Assembly (NCBI GenBank): GCA_024364735.1
Contig: JAGFNQ010008307.1
Location: 341,527-405,526, forward strand
DNA length: 64,000 bases
Source: Boesenbergia rotunda
Taxonomy: Eukaryota; Streptophyta; Magnoliopsida; Zingiberales; Zingiberaceae
Reading direction: 5' to 3'
Shown here: piece by piece, positions 21,621 through 32,238 of the stretch
How positions within the stretch are numbered: the stretch's first letter is position 1
Layout: every line of letters begins with the position of its first letter
Translations under genes and position numbers: made by a program
The notes under the pieces: model-generated
What the model was told of the DNA's origin: nothing
Seen by the model: the letters and a program-made list of their open reading frames with translations, nothing else
The model's database searches: none

Positions 21621-22440
21621 AAATAACCTTTAACCCACTAGCGACCATACTTAAGGAGAATAAACTTACTAGCCTCAATTACATAGACTGGAAAAGAAAC
21701 CTGGACATTGTCCTTACTGTTGAAGAGTACAAATATGTACTCTTTGAAGAATGTCCTAAAAGGTCTGGCAAGAATTCTGGTGAATAGCAGAGGAAGCGTT
21801 ACAAGAAGTGGGTCAAGGCAGATGAGATGACGCGGTACTATATTTTGGCATCTATGTCAAATGTATTGCAACATCAGCATTAGACCATGCCCACTGCTTG
21901 TGATATGATGCTAAACCTCAAGGAGCTCTTCGGGCACCAGGGTCGGGCCACTAGGCAGGTCGCGATGAAGAACTTGATGACGACTACCATGGTCGAAGGG
22001 ACACCCATGAGGGATCATGTCTTTAAGATGATGGCCCACCTCATTGAGATTGAGGTCCTTGGAGCAGAGAACGACGGGGAAAACCCAGGTCGATATCATA
22101 CTCCAATCTCTGCCTAGAAGTTTTGAGCAGTTCCGGCTCAACTACAATATGAACAAACGTACATATACGTTGGGGGAATTGCTGGCAGAACTCCATGCTG
22201 GCAGAACTCCAGGCGGCAGAGGGGCTTTTTGTCAGAGTTCTCAAGCCTTGGTTACTCAGAGGGTTTCTACTTCTGTGTCGAAAGGCAGGAAGAAGAAGAA
22301 ACAAGGTGGGTATAAGAATGCAGCTGGATCGCAGGGACCTCGGACTGGCGTGAAGAAGCCGAGAGGCAAGTGCTTCACGTGTAAGCAAGCTGGACATTGG
22401 AAGGCGAACTATCCTCGTCGTCAAGACAAAGGTATTTCTT
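21621..22440 (+). pseudogene. gag of the nested Copia element
   Basis: The frame opens near 21625 without a start codon and reads LATILKENKLTSLNYIDWKR, the usual N-terminus of Copia gag (UBN2/gag-polypeptide type). Stops lie at about 21784 and 21880. The middle (21887-22070) reads ELFGHQGRATRQVAMKNLMT. A frameshift around 22070-22100 leads to RSFEQFRLNYNMNKRTYTLG. The zinc knuckle CFTCKQAGHWKANY (22371-22412) has lost its fourth zinc ligand, Cys to Tyr. Confidence 0.85.
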
Positions 22441-22960
22441 TGTGCTTAGTCGTTGAAACATGTTTAGCGGTGCTATCTACCGATACCTGATGCGTAGATA
22501 TGGGAGCCACTGATCATGTCTGCAACTCTTTGCAGGGGTTCCAGGATACCCGACGGCTATTTGAAGGGGAAATCATCGTCTACATGGGCAATGCTATGGA
22601 GGTGGCAGTTGTTGCAGTGGGAGACATTTATTTATCGTTTGATAGGAATAAATTTTTGATTTTGAGAAATTGCTTATATGTACCCTTTTTTAGAAAGACC
22701 TTGTTTCAGTTTCTAGATTAATAAAGGATGGATATTCTATTGCTTTTAATAACAAAGTTGTTATAAAGGGAAATAGAGAGATTATCTGTTCGGGTACTGT
22801 GGTTGGCAATTTATACACTCTAGAACCAAAAACTCCCACGATGCAAATAGAGGTCAATAGCTCATCATCTAACCAAAATAAGAGAAAGTAACCTTCTAAA
22901 ATGAATCAAACATATCTTTGACATCTTAGGCTTGGACATATTAACCTTAGTAGGATTCAG
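22441..22960 (+). pseudogene. Protease and pre-integrase region of the nested Copia element
   Basis: The protease motif is VDMGATDHVCNSLQGF (22495-22545). The usual Asp-Ser-Gly active site reads Asp-Met-Gly here. The block runs to 22721 (RNCLYVP). A stop follows at 22719-22721, and the pre-integrase segment begins in another frame near 22900 (LRLGHINLSRIQRLI at 22925-22970). Confidence 0.82.
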
Positions 22961-24091
22961 AGATTGATAGCGGATGGACCCTTGGGTTCATTGGTGGTGG
23001 AAGAATTCTCAACCTGTGAGTCTTGCTTGGAAGGTAAGATGACCAAGAGACCTTTCAAGGCTAAGGGGTATAGAGCCAAAGATGTGTTAGAACTGGTTCA
23101 TTTTGATTTATGTGGTCCGATGTCCATCCAAGCTAGAGGTGACTTTGAATACTTCGTCACTTTTATAGACGATTATTCAAGGTATAGGTACATTTACCTA
23201 ATGCGTCGCAAGTCTGAATGCTTTGATAAGTTCAAAGAATTCAAGACTGATGTGGAGAAACGTCAAGGTAAAAGTATCAAGACACTACGATCAGATCATG
23301 GTGGCGAGTACCTCTTGAGAGAATTTAGGACTTATTTATCAGATGCTAGGATTTAATCCCAATTGTCTGCACCCGGCATGCCCCAGCATAATGGTGTAGC
23401 AGAAAGAAGGAATATGACTCTTATAGAAATGGTTAGGTCAATGATGAGCTTCTATGAGTTGCTGGATTCGTTCTGGGGATATGCTCTGGATACGACAGCG
23501 TATATGCTGAACATGGTACCATCTAAATCAGTCCCTTCTAGTCCTATAGAATTGTGGACTGGGCGAAATCCTAGTCTAGGACATATTCAAATTTGGGGTA
23601 GTCCAGCACATGTGCTAAAGGGAGATACTGATAAGTTGGAATCTCGTACAGAAGTGTGCTTGTTCGTAGGCTATCCTAAAGGGACGAAGGGTGGTCTGTT
23701 CTATAGTCCTAAGGATCAGAAGGTAATCGTTAGCACGAATGTCAGATTCTTAGAGGAAGACTATGTGATGAACCACAAGCCCGTGAGTAGACTAGTTCTT
23801 GAGGAATTAAAAGGGGACGTTCAGACCTTAGTACCAACTGTACAAGAGGATACACCACAAATTACTGCACCATGTGTCACAGAAGATACACAGGTGGTAC
23901 CTTGTCGTAGTGGGAGGGTTGTTAGACAACCTAATAGGTTCATATTTTTGGGAGAGTCTTCGGACTTGGTCCCTGGTGAACATGAACCGGATCCCTGGAC
24001 CTATGACGAGGCCCTCCAAGATAAGGATACGAATTCTTGGCAAAGGGCAATGAATTCTGAGATAGTATCTATGGATTCTAATCACGTCTGA
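22961..24091 (+). pseudogene. Integrase of the nested Copia element
   Basis: The zinc-binding end is CESCLEGKMTKRPF (about 23010). The catalytic core has HFDLCGPM (first Asp), TLRSDHGGEY (second Asp, about 23285) and PQHNGVAERRN (Glu, about 23395). One TAA stop at 23354-23356 splits the core. The C-terminal part (23363-24091) continues through WGYALDTTAYMLNMVPSKSV and LFVGYPKGTKGGLFYSPKDQ. It ends with a TGA at 24089-24091 at the start of the RT region. Confidence 0.9.
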
Positions 24092-25560
24092 GAGCTAGTA
24101 GAACCACTTATTGGTGTAAAAGCTATTGGATGCAAGTGGATCTACAAGAGAAAGAGAGGATCAGACGGGAAGTTTGAGACCTTCAAAGCTAGGCTTGTTG
24201 CAAAAGGGTATACTCAGAAAGAAGGTATCGATTATGAGAAGACCTTTTCGCCGGTAGTCATGCTTAAGTCTATCTGGATTCTCTTATCTATTGCCACTCA
24301 TATGGACTATGAGGTATGGCAGATGGACGTCAAGACAGTTTTCCTGAACGGAAGTCTTGAGGAGACCATCTACATAAAGCAACCAGAAGGGTTCATTGCA
24401 AAGGGCAAAGAGCATCTAGTGTACAAGCTTAATCGGTCCATTTAAGGATTGAAGAAAGCTTCGCGATCTTGGAACATCCGCTTTGATGAGGTAATCCAGT
24501 CATATGGATTTATTCAAAGTCCGGATGAATCATGTGTATATAAGAGATGTGACGGAAACGTAGTGGTGTTTCTTGTACTTTACGTAGATGACATTTTGCT
24601 CATTGGCAACAATATCAAAGTGTTGTCAGACGTAAGGGTATGACTGTCCAAACATTTTGATATGAAGGACTTGGGAGAAGCAGGGCACATCCTTGGGATC
24701 AAGGTCATAAGAGATCGCCAGAAAAGGATGTTGTGTTTATCCCAAGCTTCATACATAGACACTATCCTGGCTCGTTTTAGCATGGAAAATTCCAAGAAAG
24801 GCTTTCTACCTTTCAGACATGGAGTTCCTCTATCTAAGGAGATGTGTCCGAAAACATCAAAGGAGATAGAGGAAATAAAGGCGGTTCCTTATCCATCGGT
24901 TGTAGGAAGCCTCATGTATGCTATGTTGTGTACGAGACCAGATATCTGTTTTGCCGTGGGCATGGTTAGCAGATATCAGAGTAACCCTGGACAGGGACAT
25001 TGGACTGTGGTAAAGCATATACTGAAATACCTGAGACGGACTAGGGACTATATGCTGGTTTACCAGGCAGACCAATTAATTCTTGTGGGTTACACGGATT
25101 CAGATTTCCAGTCGGATAAGGACAAGAGTAAGTCTACCTCAGGGTTTGTGTTTACTTTAGGAGGTGGAGCCATAGTATGGAGGAGTGTCAAGTAGAAATG
25201 CATGGCGAACTCTACCATGGAAGCTGAGTATGTGGCAGCCTCAGAGGCAGCCAAGAAAGTTGTATGGCTCAAGAACTTCATCATGGACTTGGATGTGATT
25301 CTTGGTTTGCCCAGATCTATCACAATTTATTGTGATAACAGTAGTGCAGTTGCAAACTCGAAGGAACCACGAGTCCATAAGGCGAGTAAACACATATACC
25401 ACAAGTACCACCTGATACGAGAAATCGTAAAGTGAGGAGAAGTAGTTGTCGCCAAGATTGCATCGGAGGACAACCTGGCGGATCCTTTCACTAAGGCCCT
25501 TCCGGCGAGAGCTTTTGATCGGCATGTGGAGGATATGGGAGTCAGATGTATGGCAGTGTG
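24092..25560 (+). pseudogene. Reverse transcriptase and RNase H of the nested Copia element
   Basis: RT motifs in order: KWIYKRKRG (24137), RLVAKGYTQKEG (24190), QMDVKTVFLNGSLEE (24320), then a stop at 24443-24445, FDEVIQSYGF, LYVDDILLIGNN with the catalytic YVDD (24576-24615), a stop at 24641-24643, and HFDMKDLGEAGHILGI. RNase H has GYTDSDFQSDKDKSKSTSGF (25090), a stop at 25193-25195, NSTMEAEYVAASEAAK (25205) and ADPFTKALP (25480). Stops also lie at 25433-25435 and at the natural end near 25559. Catalytic residues are kept in RT and RNase H. Confidence 0.92.
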
Positions 25561-25583
25561 AGGACAACAGAGTCTTTGAGTAT

Positions 25584-25594
25584 AAGTGGGAGAT
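25584..25594 (+). promoter_or_regulatory. Polypurine tract of the nested Copia element
   Basis: AAGTGGGAGA immediately upstream of the 3' LTR; this primes plus-strand synthesis in LTR retrotransposons. Confidence 0.85.
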
Positions 25595-27415
25595 TGTTAG
25601 GATGTATACTAAAAGACTTGTCTTTTTATATGAACATCTGCATTTTGAAAGAGAAACACAACGACACAGTTGCATGTTTAGATTAGTATATGCATAACAG
25701 TCTGATACTTTGTATTATAGATAATATGGTGTGTGGTGACGCACAGAATATCATGTTATCAGTTCCTTGCAAAGTATAAGTAGAGGCTCATAACCGATAT
25801 AGAGTTGGACAAACCATCGGGATGGTTGTAGTGTAATTAGGTATGATTTATCTTGACCATAGAATACACTAGTGTGCTTTGTGTGTATTGAGCAGGACCA
25901 AAATAGAAGTGATCCAATTTGTACTGACTTTATAATTGGATCGAACCTCGGATTATTATGGAGTACAATCTCTAAATCCTGATATAATAATGGGCACGTG
26001 TATTTAGTATTTTATTTCTTTGATTTACTAATGAATAAGATTTATTCTACTAAATCGATAGGCCCGGTAAGTTGAAAAATAATATTAATTACATGGTGTG
26101 TCGTTGATTATTGACGGAATCTGTGTCCTGGTAAATCGAGATGATGATGCCCCCTTGATGAGCTCATAAGGTTTATCATGTTAAACCCTGCAGGTGGATT
26201 TGATCCAACATGATGATAAGGTTGAGTGGTATTAGTCAAGGAGTTAGAAGTTGATTAATTAAAATTGTCAGTAATTTAAATTAATCGACGGGCATACGAT
26301 ATCTTAAACACGGGGAGATGGATGTACTCATAATAGGTGGAGCCCATATGAAAATATGGGGGTTGGTGAGGAAGTTCAATGGAGATCCTTTAGTGGAATG
26401 AATCTTAATTAATGGATTGGATTTGGATCCATTAGTGGGCAAAGACCCAACTCCTCCTCATGGTCCCTACCTTAGCCTTATATATACACCATGGAATCAA
26501 GAAACCAAAGGTGAATCCAATTGATCATCCAAACCAAGGCTTTTCTTTCTCTCCCTCTCCTTTTCTCTCCTAGGGCAACCGGCCGGCGCAAGGAATAGAG
26601 AGGACCACCTCCTCTTTTCTTCCTCCCTTCTTCTCCACCTCTTGGCCGAAATTCACAAGGACAAGGAGGAGTTTTCCTCTTCCTTTTGTGGTGCTCGGCA
26701 GCAAGAAGTAGGAGAGGAGACGCCCCGGTTGAGGAGAGAAAGCTCCTTCACTTGGTGAGGTTGGCGCCGCAAGCAAGGGAGAAGAGAAGGGGTTCGGCCG
26801 GTTGTTTTGGCAAAGAAGAAGATTGTTTCTCTTCTTCTTCATCTTCCTCTCGGGTCCTTCCTTGTGGTTGGCGAGCTTGGGAGCTCTTGGAGGCCGGCGG
26901 CGCAAGGAAGAGAGGAGAAGTGGTGGCCGACGGTGAACTCATCTCTAGGGTTTTGCTAAGCATGTGAAGAAGCGATCAATTGGAGCCCCTTAGTGATTCC
27001 GGTTCTTGGTAGCTCGTCGCCCACACGACGTCCAAGAGGGAAGGGACATAAGGTAGAAGACTACGAGGTAAAGAGAGGTATATTTCTCTCTTGTTCCCTT
27101 TTTGATCTTATCATTTTATGTGGCATGTTAATTAATTATCATGATTGATTAATTGGTTAATTATTGGACCCCGATAATAAACACAAAAATCGGTGATCTA
27201 CTCATCGTCTTTTCCGCGGTCAATCGATTAGGTGAATTACAAGGCTCGATCTTTAAGATTGGATAAGTTGTAATTCGAATTGATCGATATAATGACGAGA
27301 CGGTCATTTGGGAGATGGGTCTCCATTCGGATTAATTTTTAATCCGTAGACATGGAGAGGTCTCTCAAGGACGACCAGATATTCGCTTAGGAAACCCAAC
27401 AAGCCATACCCAACA
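25595..27415 (+). repeat. 3' LTR of the nested Copia element
   Basis: 1821 bp. It aligns to 18720-20560 with scattered changes and small indels: an extra GTGTGTGGTGACGCAC segment near 25730, and a shorter run around 26620 and 27160. TATA-like TTATATATAC at 26479-26488. Confidence 0.94.
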
Positions 27416-27826
27416 AACTTCTGAGCCGGAGCACACCAAAAGGGTGCGCCGATTGGTTACCTCAAGGGAAACCCAGCTATGAAGCTAATGACATATCGAT
27501 CGGAACATATGTGACGCACCGAGTCATTGGGTGCTCGGATCTAGCTCGACTGACTCATCCTTTGGAAAACATAATTATAACATAAGAAGAGTGTCGATCA
27601 GCTAACATTAAGTCGAGCACTCGGTGTTTTCTAATGGGGCTAGTTCATACTATACCCGGTCAGCTATCTAATCGGGCGATCCGACCCAAGTGGAACTCGA
27701 GCCAATGACAATCTGTAACGTTTCATGCCCTGTCACGCCAGACTGTCAGAGCTCCCCTGATAATAACTTATCTTCATGAGATGTTATATTGACCGATCGA
27801 ATTATATATGATCTAGGTCGGGATCA
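27416..27826 (-). repeat. Right LTR (5' LTR) of Tat element A, second part
   Basis: AACTT (27416-27420) is the duplicated target; the rest continues the LTR from the break and ends GGATCA at 27826, followed by the outer TTATG duplication. It matches 5430-5833. Confidence 0.93.
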
Positions 27827-27831
27827 TTATG

Positions 27832-29572
27832 AATCTGTAAATATTTTAAATAAATATTAATACTTTCTATTAAAAAACTTTCTGTGATAAAAAATTAATT
27901 TACCGTAAGCTATTTAATCTGATATAATATATTCTCCTTCGACACGTCCAACAAAACAATTCATTGTCTCGCTATTGACTAATATTCTTATTCTTATAGT
28001 TTGAATTAGCAAGATATAAATTATTATCCTAATTGCAAAATATGAATATAATAATTAACACGGTGTATTGTATTTGGCTTATTTCAACCCCTCCGCGAAC
28101 GTCGCCATTAACACGCAAATTAACGCTAAACCGGCCAACTGCCATTAGCTTTGCCTGACACGTTAACACGCACCTCGTCGGTCGCCATTTAGCACGCTAA
28201 TCAACGGGAAGCCCGACAATAGTTGTGCTACATCTGTCTCTGTCCTTGAACCGACACGTGAACATGGGCTCTCCATCCATCCTGGATCCGACCCACTAAC
28301 TAAATGACATCCCACCACGTTCCTTCGCCATCTTAATTATTATTATATATATAATATAATAATATTAAAAGAGGTGTTACTTGGGACTCACTCAACCCCT
28401 TATCCACTCTACCCCAATTCGGCCCCTCAAAAGAAGTTTATTAGTGTTACAATTCGAATCGGACTCCGATCCAAACTGTTGATTAATATGCGAATATTAT
28501 TATATTAAAAGTAAAAAATTAATAAAATTAATGTATTTATTTTTTTCATGTATTAATCATATTCAGATTAATAATTTTTATGATTATTTTTTTATGTTGA
28601 TTCTGAAATAGATTAATAAAGATGTTAAAACCAACGAATCAGTTTTTTTTATCACCGATTTGACATTTGAAAACAGAGATCATCTGGGCACTTACGCTTA
28701 CGGACTCGATTAAGTAAAGAGATAACGACTTTTTCATCTGATTTATTTATCGAATAAATTTGACAGCGTAAATGGTGGTGTGTCAGCAGCCACCTTCGGA
28801 GGTCATTCATCACTATAAAATTTTATGTGACCGATCGAAGCGGATGTTCGAACTATGAAATTTTCAATTCAGCTTTTTCCTCCCAATTAAATGTCCAGCA
28901 TATCTCAATTGAGGATCGATCAAATGTTTAAGAAATTCACCTTGATATTTTACCGCTGTATTGTACGAGTAGAATTATCCACGAGTTGTGTTCTAATTAG
29001 ACTGGGTCCGAACTGATTATCCATTGACTCGAGCGGTGGACTTGAATTGGGTGTCAAGCCAGTTAAGATTTAGGATCCATTAACCAATCAAACTGGCAGT
29101 TAGCCGGCGGTTCAAATTGTCGATTCAATAATTTTTAAAAATTTTGTTTATAGATTAAGTTGAAAAGAAATCTATTAATGTTGGAATTCTTTGAAATGAA
29201 GACCAAATAACCTAACCAATTAGATTGTAATTATAATATGTTAGTTAATTATTTAATAATTAATTAATAATTTTCTTATGTTATATTGAGTAAGAGACAT
29301 TTATTTATATATTAGTTAATTTATAATAATTTTTCTATAAATGATGGAATTAATTATTTAATAATTTTTTACTATATAATTAATCTTAAAAATCACAGGG
29401 CAACAGTTTCTAACAAATAAGTTAGCTTTTTAATATAATAATTTTAAATGATGACGAATCATGCATAATATTATAAACTAAATTAGGAATCATCCGTTTC
29501 GAATCTGATCGGGCCTAGTGCCCAGGGAGGGGCATACCATACTATATGTATATTACCCTCGTCCATTTGAAT
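27832..29572. other. Host intergenic sequence, no gene seen
   Basis: A/T-rich sequence with no supported reading frame and no recognised repeat family. A more G/C-rich patch at 28080-28330 shows no coding structure. Confidence 0.55.
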
Positions 29573-30210
29573 AAAAATTATCCTAAATTCTCTATATATA
29601 AACTTAACTCTTTCTTCAGTCTTTGTATTAGAAAAAATTTATTTTCACTTCCTACGTACAAAATTTTATATGTTTAGACTACGAATATACCGAATTACCC
29701 TCAAAAATTTTAGGTTAAAAAAGTCTAAAATAAAATATAATTTTTCATAAATTCAGTATCATTTAATTAAAATCTAATATATTTTTTATCAAATTGAGTA
29801 GTACCTAATCAATTCATCATAAGATAATCAATTAGTATGAACTCTTAATCAATTGGTTAGGCGGAAAAAAAATTATGCTCAATTTGACAGAAAATATATT
29901 AAATTATAATTTAAATATACTAAATTTAAAAAGAATTATACTTATTACAGCATTCGAAAAAAGAATGGTACTCAATTTAATAGAAAATATATTAGATTTT
30001 AATTATATGATACTGAATTTAGGAAGAATTATATCTCATTTTGAACTCTTTATACTTAAAATTAACGGGAGCAATTAAGTAAATCAATATATATATAGTG
30101 AGTTAAGTAAATGAAATTTTATATATAGAAAGTGAAAATAATGTTTTTTAATATAGAGATTGAGAATAAAATTTAAGATGTAATTGAGAATTTAGAAATA
30201 ATTTACAATA
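29573..30210. mobile_element. Foldback / MITE-like element with long inverted arms
   Basis: The reverse complement of about 29573-29815 resembles about 29960-30210 along most of its length. The best-matched core is 29752-29815 against 29963-30020, sharing TATTAGATTTTAATTA and GATACTGAATTTA. The outer ends share CTAAATTCTC and TTATTTTCACTT blocks in inverted orientation. The loop (29816-29962) holds a further partial direct copy (29872-29945). No coding capacity. A duplication of flanking DNA was not identified, so the ends are approximate. It ends about 320 bp upstream of the Ole e 1 start codon. Confidence 0.7.
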
Positions 30211-30527
30211 ACTGTGTTGCTCAAGTTATATCAAGTATGATTTTGAGAATTCTAATGCATGATAATAAAATAGTATATATATATATTTTAGTTTTTTATC
30301 AAGTAGTTATATGGAAATGTTTGTAAACTGACAACAAATATACGTGGCAAAGTGAACTTTTTTCAAAACAATATATTCGAGTTACAATTGGTCCGATGTT
30401 GGTCGGCTCAATATTCAATTAGTCCCGGTTCGGTGAATGAACCGGGATCAGCAGTGGCGTGCATGCATTATATTCGCGACACCTGCCATATCCGACGCAA
30501 GGCAGCGTGTTCGTTTCCAGAGGGCAT

Positions 30528-31040
30528 ATGGCGGTCGGGATTTGGTGGGCGGTGCTGGCGGCGGCGACGATCGCGGCGGCAGCGGCGGCAGCGGCGGACG
30601 CGGAGAAGAAGGTGATCGTCGCGATGGAGGCGCTGGTGCACTGCCAGGATTGCGCGAGCGTGGGCACGTTGGACCTAGGGAAGGCCCGACCGATGCCGGG
30701 GGCGCGGGTTGTGGTGACCTGCCGGGACCACCGCGGCCGGGTGGTGCTCTACCGGGTGGGCAAGGCCGACGACAATGGCTACGTGTTTGCGGAGCTGTAC
30801 ACAACGACGATGCGGGGAGGCTACTTCGACCCCGTGGAGGCTTGCGGCGCGCGCCTCCTGACGTCGCCGGACGAACGGTGCGGCGCCGCCACCGACGTCA
30901 ACGGAGGGATTCAGGGGGCGGCCCTCCGGTTTCAGAACACCACCGTCCCGGGGAAGTACGCCGACATCGACGTCTACGCCGCCGGGCCGTTGGCCTTCCG
31001 GCCGACTGACTGCCTACCGAAGACCTCCACACGATCATAA
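30528..31040 (+). CDS. Pollen Ole e 1 allergen / extensin family protein
   Basis: Complete, intronless 170-residue secreted protein and the only intact host gene in the window. Residues 1-25 form a signal peptide (MAVGIWWAVL then an Ala run ending ADA). The mature part has the six cysteines of the Ole e 1 domain (C39, C42, C65, C106, C118, C162), with VHCQDC near the start, PGARVVVTC, and NGYVFAELYTT in the middle. A possible N-glycosylation site is at N137. This family includes pollen proteins and root-hair or non-classical arabinogalactan wall proteins; which subgroup cannot be told. An in-frame ATG at 30459 would add 23 residues ahead of the signal peptide, so 30528 is preferred. Third positions are nearly all G or C, unlike the surroundings. 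Some relatives have an intron; none is needed here. Confidence 0.9.
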   Translation: MAVGIWWAVLAAATIAAAAAAAADAEKKVIVAMEALVHCQDCASVGTLDLGKARPMPGARVVVTCRDHRGRVVLYRVGKADDNGYVFAELYTTTMRGGYFDPVEACGARLLTSPDERCGAATDVNGGIQGAALRFQNTTVPGKYADIDVYAAGPLAFRPTDCLPKTSTRS

Positions 31041-31373
31041 TCGCGTGAACAATTAACTATCTTCTTGCAGTGAATAAATTATTAATTTGTGATGTTTTGT
31101 TTTTAAATTTTTTGGGCCGGGTTGAAATATTGCCGTGTTGTTCATGGGACATATACTAATATTTTTATTTTTTTTACTTCCTGTACATTTTTTTCTTTAT
31201 ATCTGTATTTTTTTTTAAAATTTGTTTTTATTCGGTGGTCCAAATGGTCGGCTCAGACTGGCGTGCTTATATTCTCGTTCCTTTTCCGATCTCCAATACT
31301 CTGACCAGCTGCTGCACGGTCTTTTAAATGCAGATAATAGATTATCATATGACTTACCACCAATGTAATCATC
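31041..31373. other. 3' flank of the Ole e 1 gene
   Basis: T-rich non-coding sequence, presumably including the 3' untranslated region (AATAAATTATTAAT at 31074-31087 could supply a polyadenylation signal). No gene seen. Confidence 0.5.
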
Positions 31374-31390
31374 ATAATATCCACCAATGT

Positions 31391-31637
31391 GCCCCCGGAT
31401 AATGATATAGTGGTAAGGTCATTAGTCGTTAATTTAGATATCCGAGATTCGATCCCTAGTTATGACATATTTTGTAAGAATTTTTCTTCCAAATCGGGCG
31501 TGAACCCTAGGACGCTGGGCTTCTAGATTGCCAACCGTGAGCGTTTTTCGATTTACTCTGGTGGTCAGTGGAAACTTCTATGGGGCCGAACCGATCATCC
31601 TAAGTTCAATTTGTCCACTGCCTGATTTTTCATTTTT
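31391..31637 (+). mobile_element. tRNA-derived SINE with 17-bp target-site duplication
   Basis: A 247-bp insertion flanked by ATAATATCCACCAATGT at 31374-31390 and 31638-31654. The 5' part looks like a tRNA gene: an A-box-like stretch, TATAGTGGTAAGG (31405-31417), and a B box, GATTCGATCCC (31445-31455). The body is not tRNA-like, and the 3' end is a T-rich tail. Internal Pol III promoter plus long flanking duplications is diagnostic of a SINE. Mobilisation would depend on a LINE elsewhere. Confidence 0.85.
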
Positions 31638-31654
31638 ATAATATCCACCAATGT

Positions 31655-32238
31655 AATAAATCACGCTTACAGATAAAAGAAAATGATTATCACAATTAAA
31701 ATTTTAATGGTCAATTGATGATATATTCGATGATGTTTAATCGTCAATCGAATATTACTGGTGGTTTTCGATCGTCGTCCTGAATCAAATTATACTTTAG
31801 GGGATAATGAACTCGTTCGAATCGCCGACAATGGTGAATTTATCTGGATCGACGGTGAATGATACGAGATCGTAATTGTGACGATCTTCGACGGATTCAT
31901 CGTGCCCCAGGATATAGTTTGGTTCGAAGCGGCGACCGGAAGCCGCTGACAATGTCTGATCGACTATTAGACGTCGAACATACTGTCGATTGACGGTCAA
32001 AATTTTCATTGAGGTATTCACTTTCATTGTGCATATCATTATTCCAAATAAAATATAGAGTTATGATATGCTCAGTGAAAAAAATTAATAAAAAGTTCAT
32101 GTGGTATTTTACATGCACACGTTCGATTATCATCCGGACATCATCGGTGAACTTTGACTGTCATCCCGAATTAAATTATACACTGAAGAACACGATGAAC
32201 ACTTCAAAAATAGTTGCATGTAAAATATTATTTCATCG
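31655..32238. other. Intergenic sequence with a diverged direct repeat
   Basis: Segments near 31775-31812 and 32162-32202 resemble each other (both contain AAATTATAC and end GAAC or nearby). Short minus-strand ORFs in 31797-32133 match nothing I know. No gene called. Confidence 0.4.

Larger units (their letters stand above)
18720..27415 (+). mobile_element. Ty1/Copia retrotransposon nested in the Tat LTR
   Basis: 8696 bp with two LTRs (18720-20560 and 25595-27415), each starting TGTTAGGATG and ending CCCAACA. The target-site duplication is AACTT at 18715-18719 and 27416-27420. The order gag, protease, integrase, RT, RNase H is that of Ty1/Copia. In the first 82 bp of the LTRs I count four differences, so the insertion is not recent. 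Every domain is recognisable, but gag-pol has stops and frameshifts, so it is not autonomous now. Confidence 0.95.
4884..27826 (-). mobile_element. Ty3/Gypsy retrotransposon, Tat type, with nested Copia
   Basis: The outer limits are exact: both LTRs begin TGATCC and end GGATCA, and the element is flanked by TTATG at 4879-4883 and 27827-27831. The pol order, read on the minus strand, is gag, protease, RT, RNase H, an extra archaeal-type RNase H, integrase, followed by a long 3' region with an antisense ORF. That set is typical of the Tat lineage (Retand-like). Removing the nested Copia (18720-27415) and one duplication copy leaves about 14.2 kb. All coding regions carry stops and frameshifts. 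Confidence 0.9.

Noticed and set aside
29875..30078. 67-residue ORF
   Set aside because: Falls entirely in the foldback element and consists of A/T-rich codons from the repeated arms.
30437..31009. 190-residue Arg/Gly-rich ORF overlapping the Ole e 1 gene
   Set aside because: Out-of-frame shadow produced by the very high G/C content of the true gene. The same applies to the minus-strand ORFs at 30419-30804.
31391..31470. tRNA gene
   Set aside because: A and B boxes are present but no cloverleaf can be formed, and the flanking duplication shows it is a SINE head.
31797..32133. Two minus-strand ORFs of about 80 residues
   Set aside because: No motif, no start context, overlapping frames, and a diverged direct repeat in the same segment suggests non-coding DNA.
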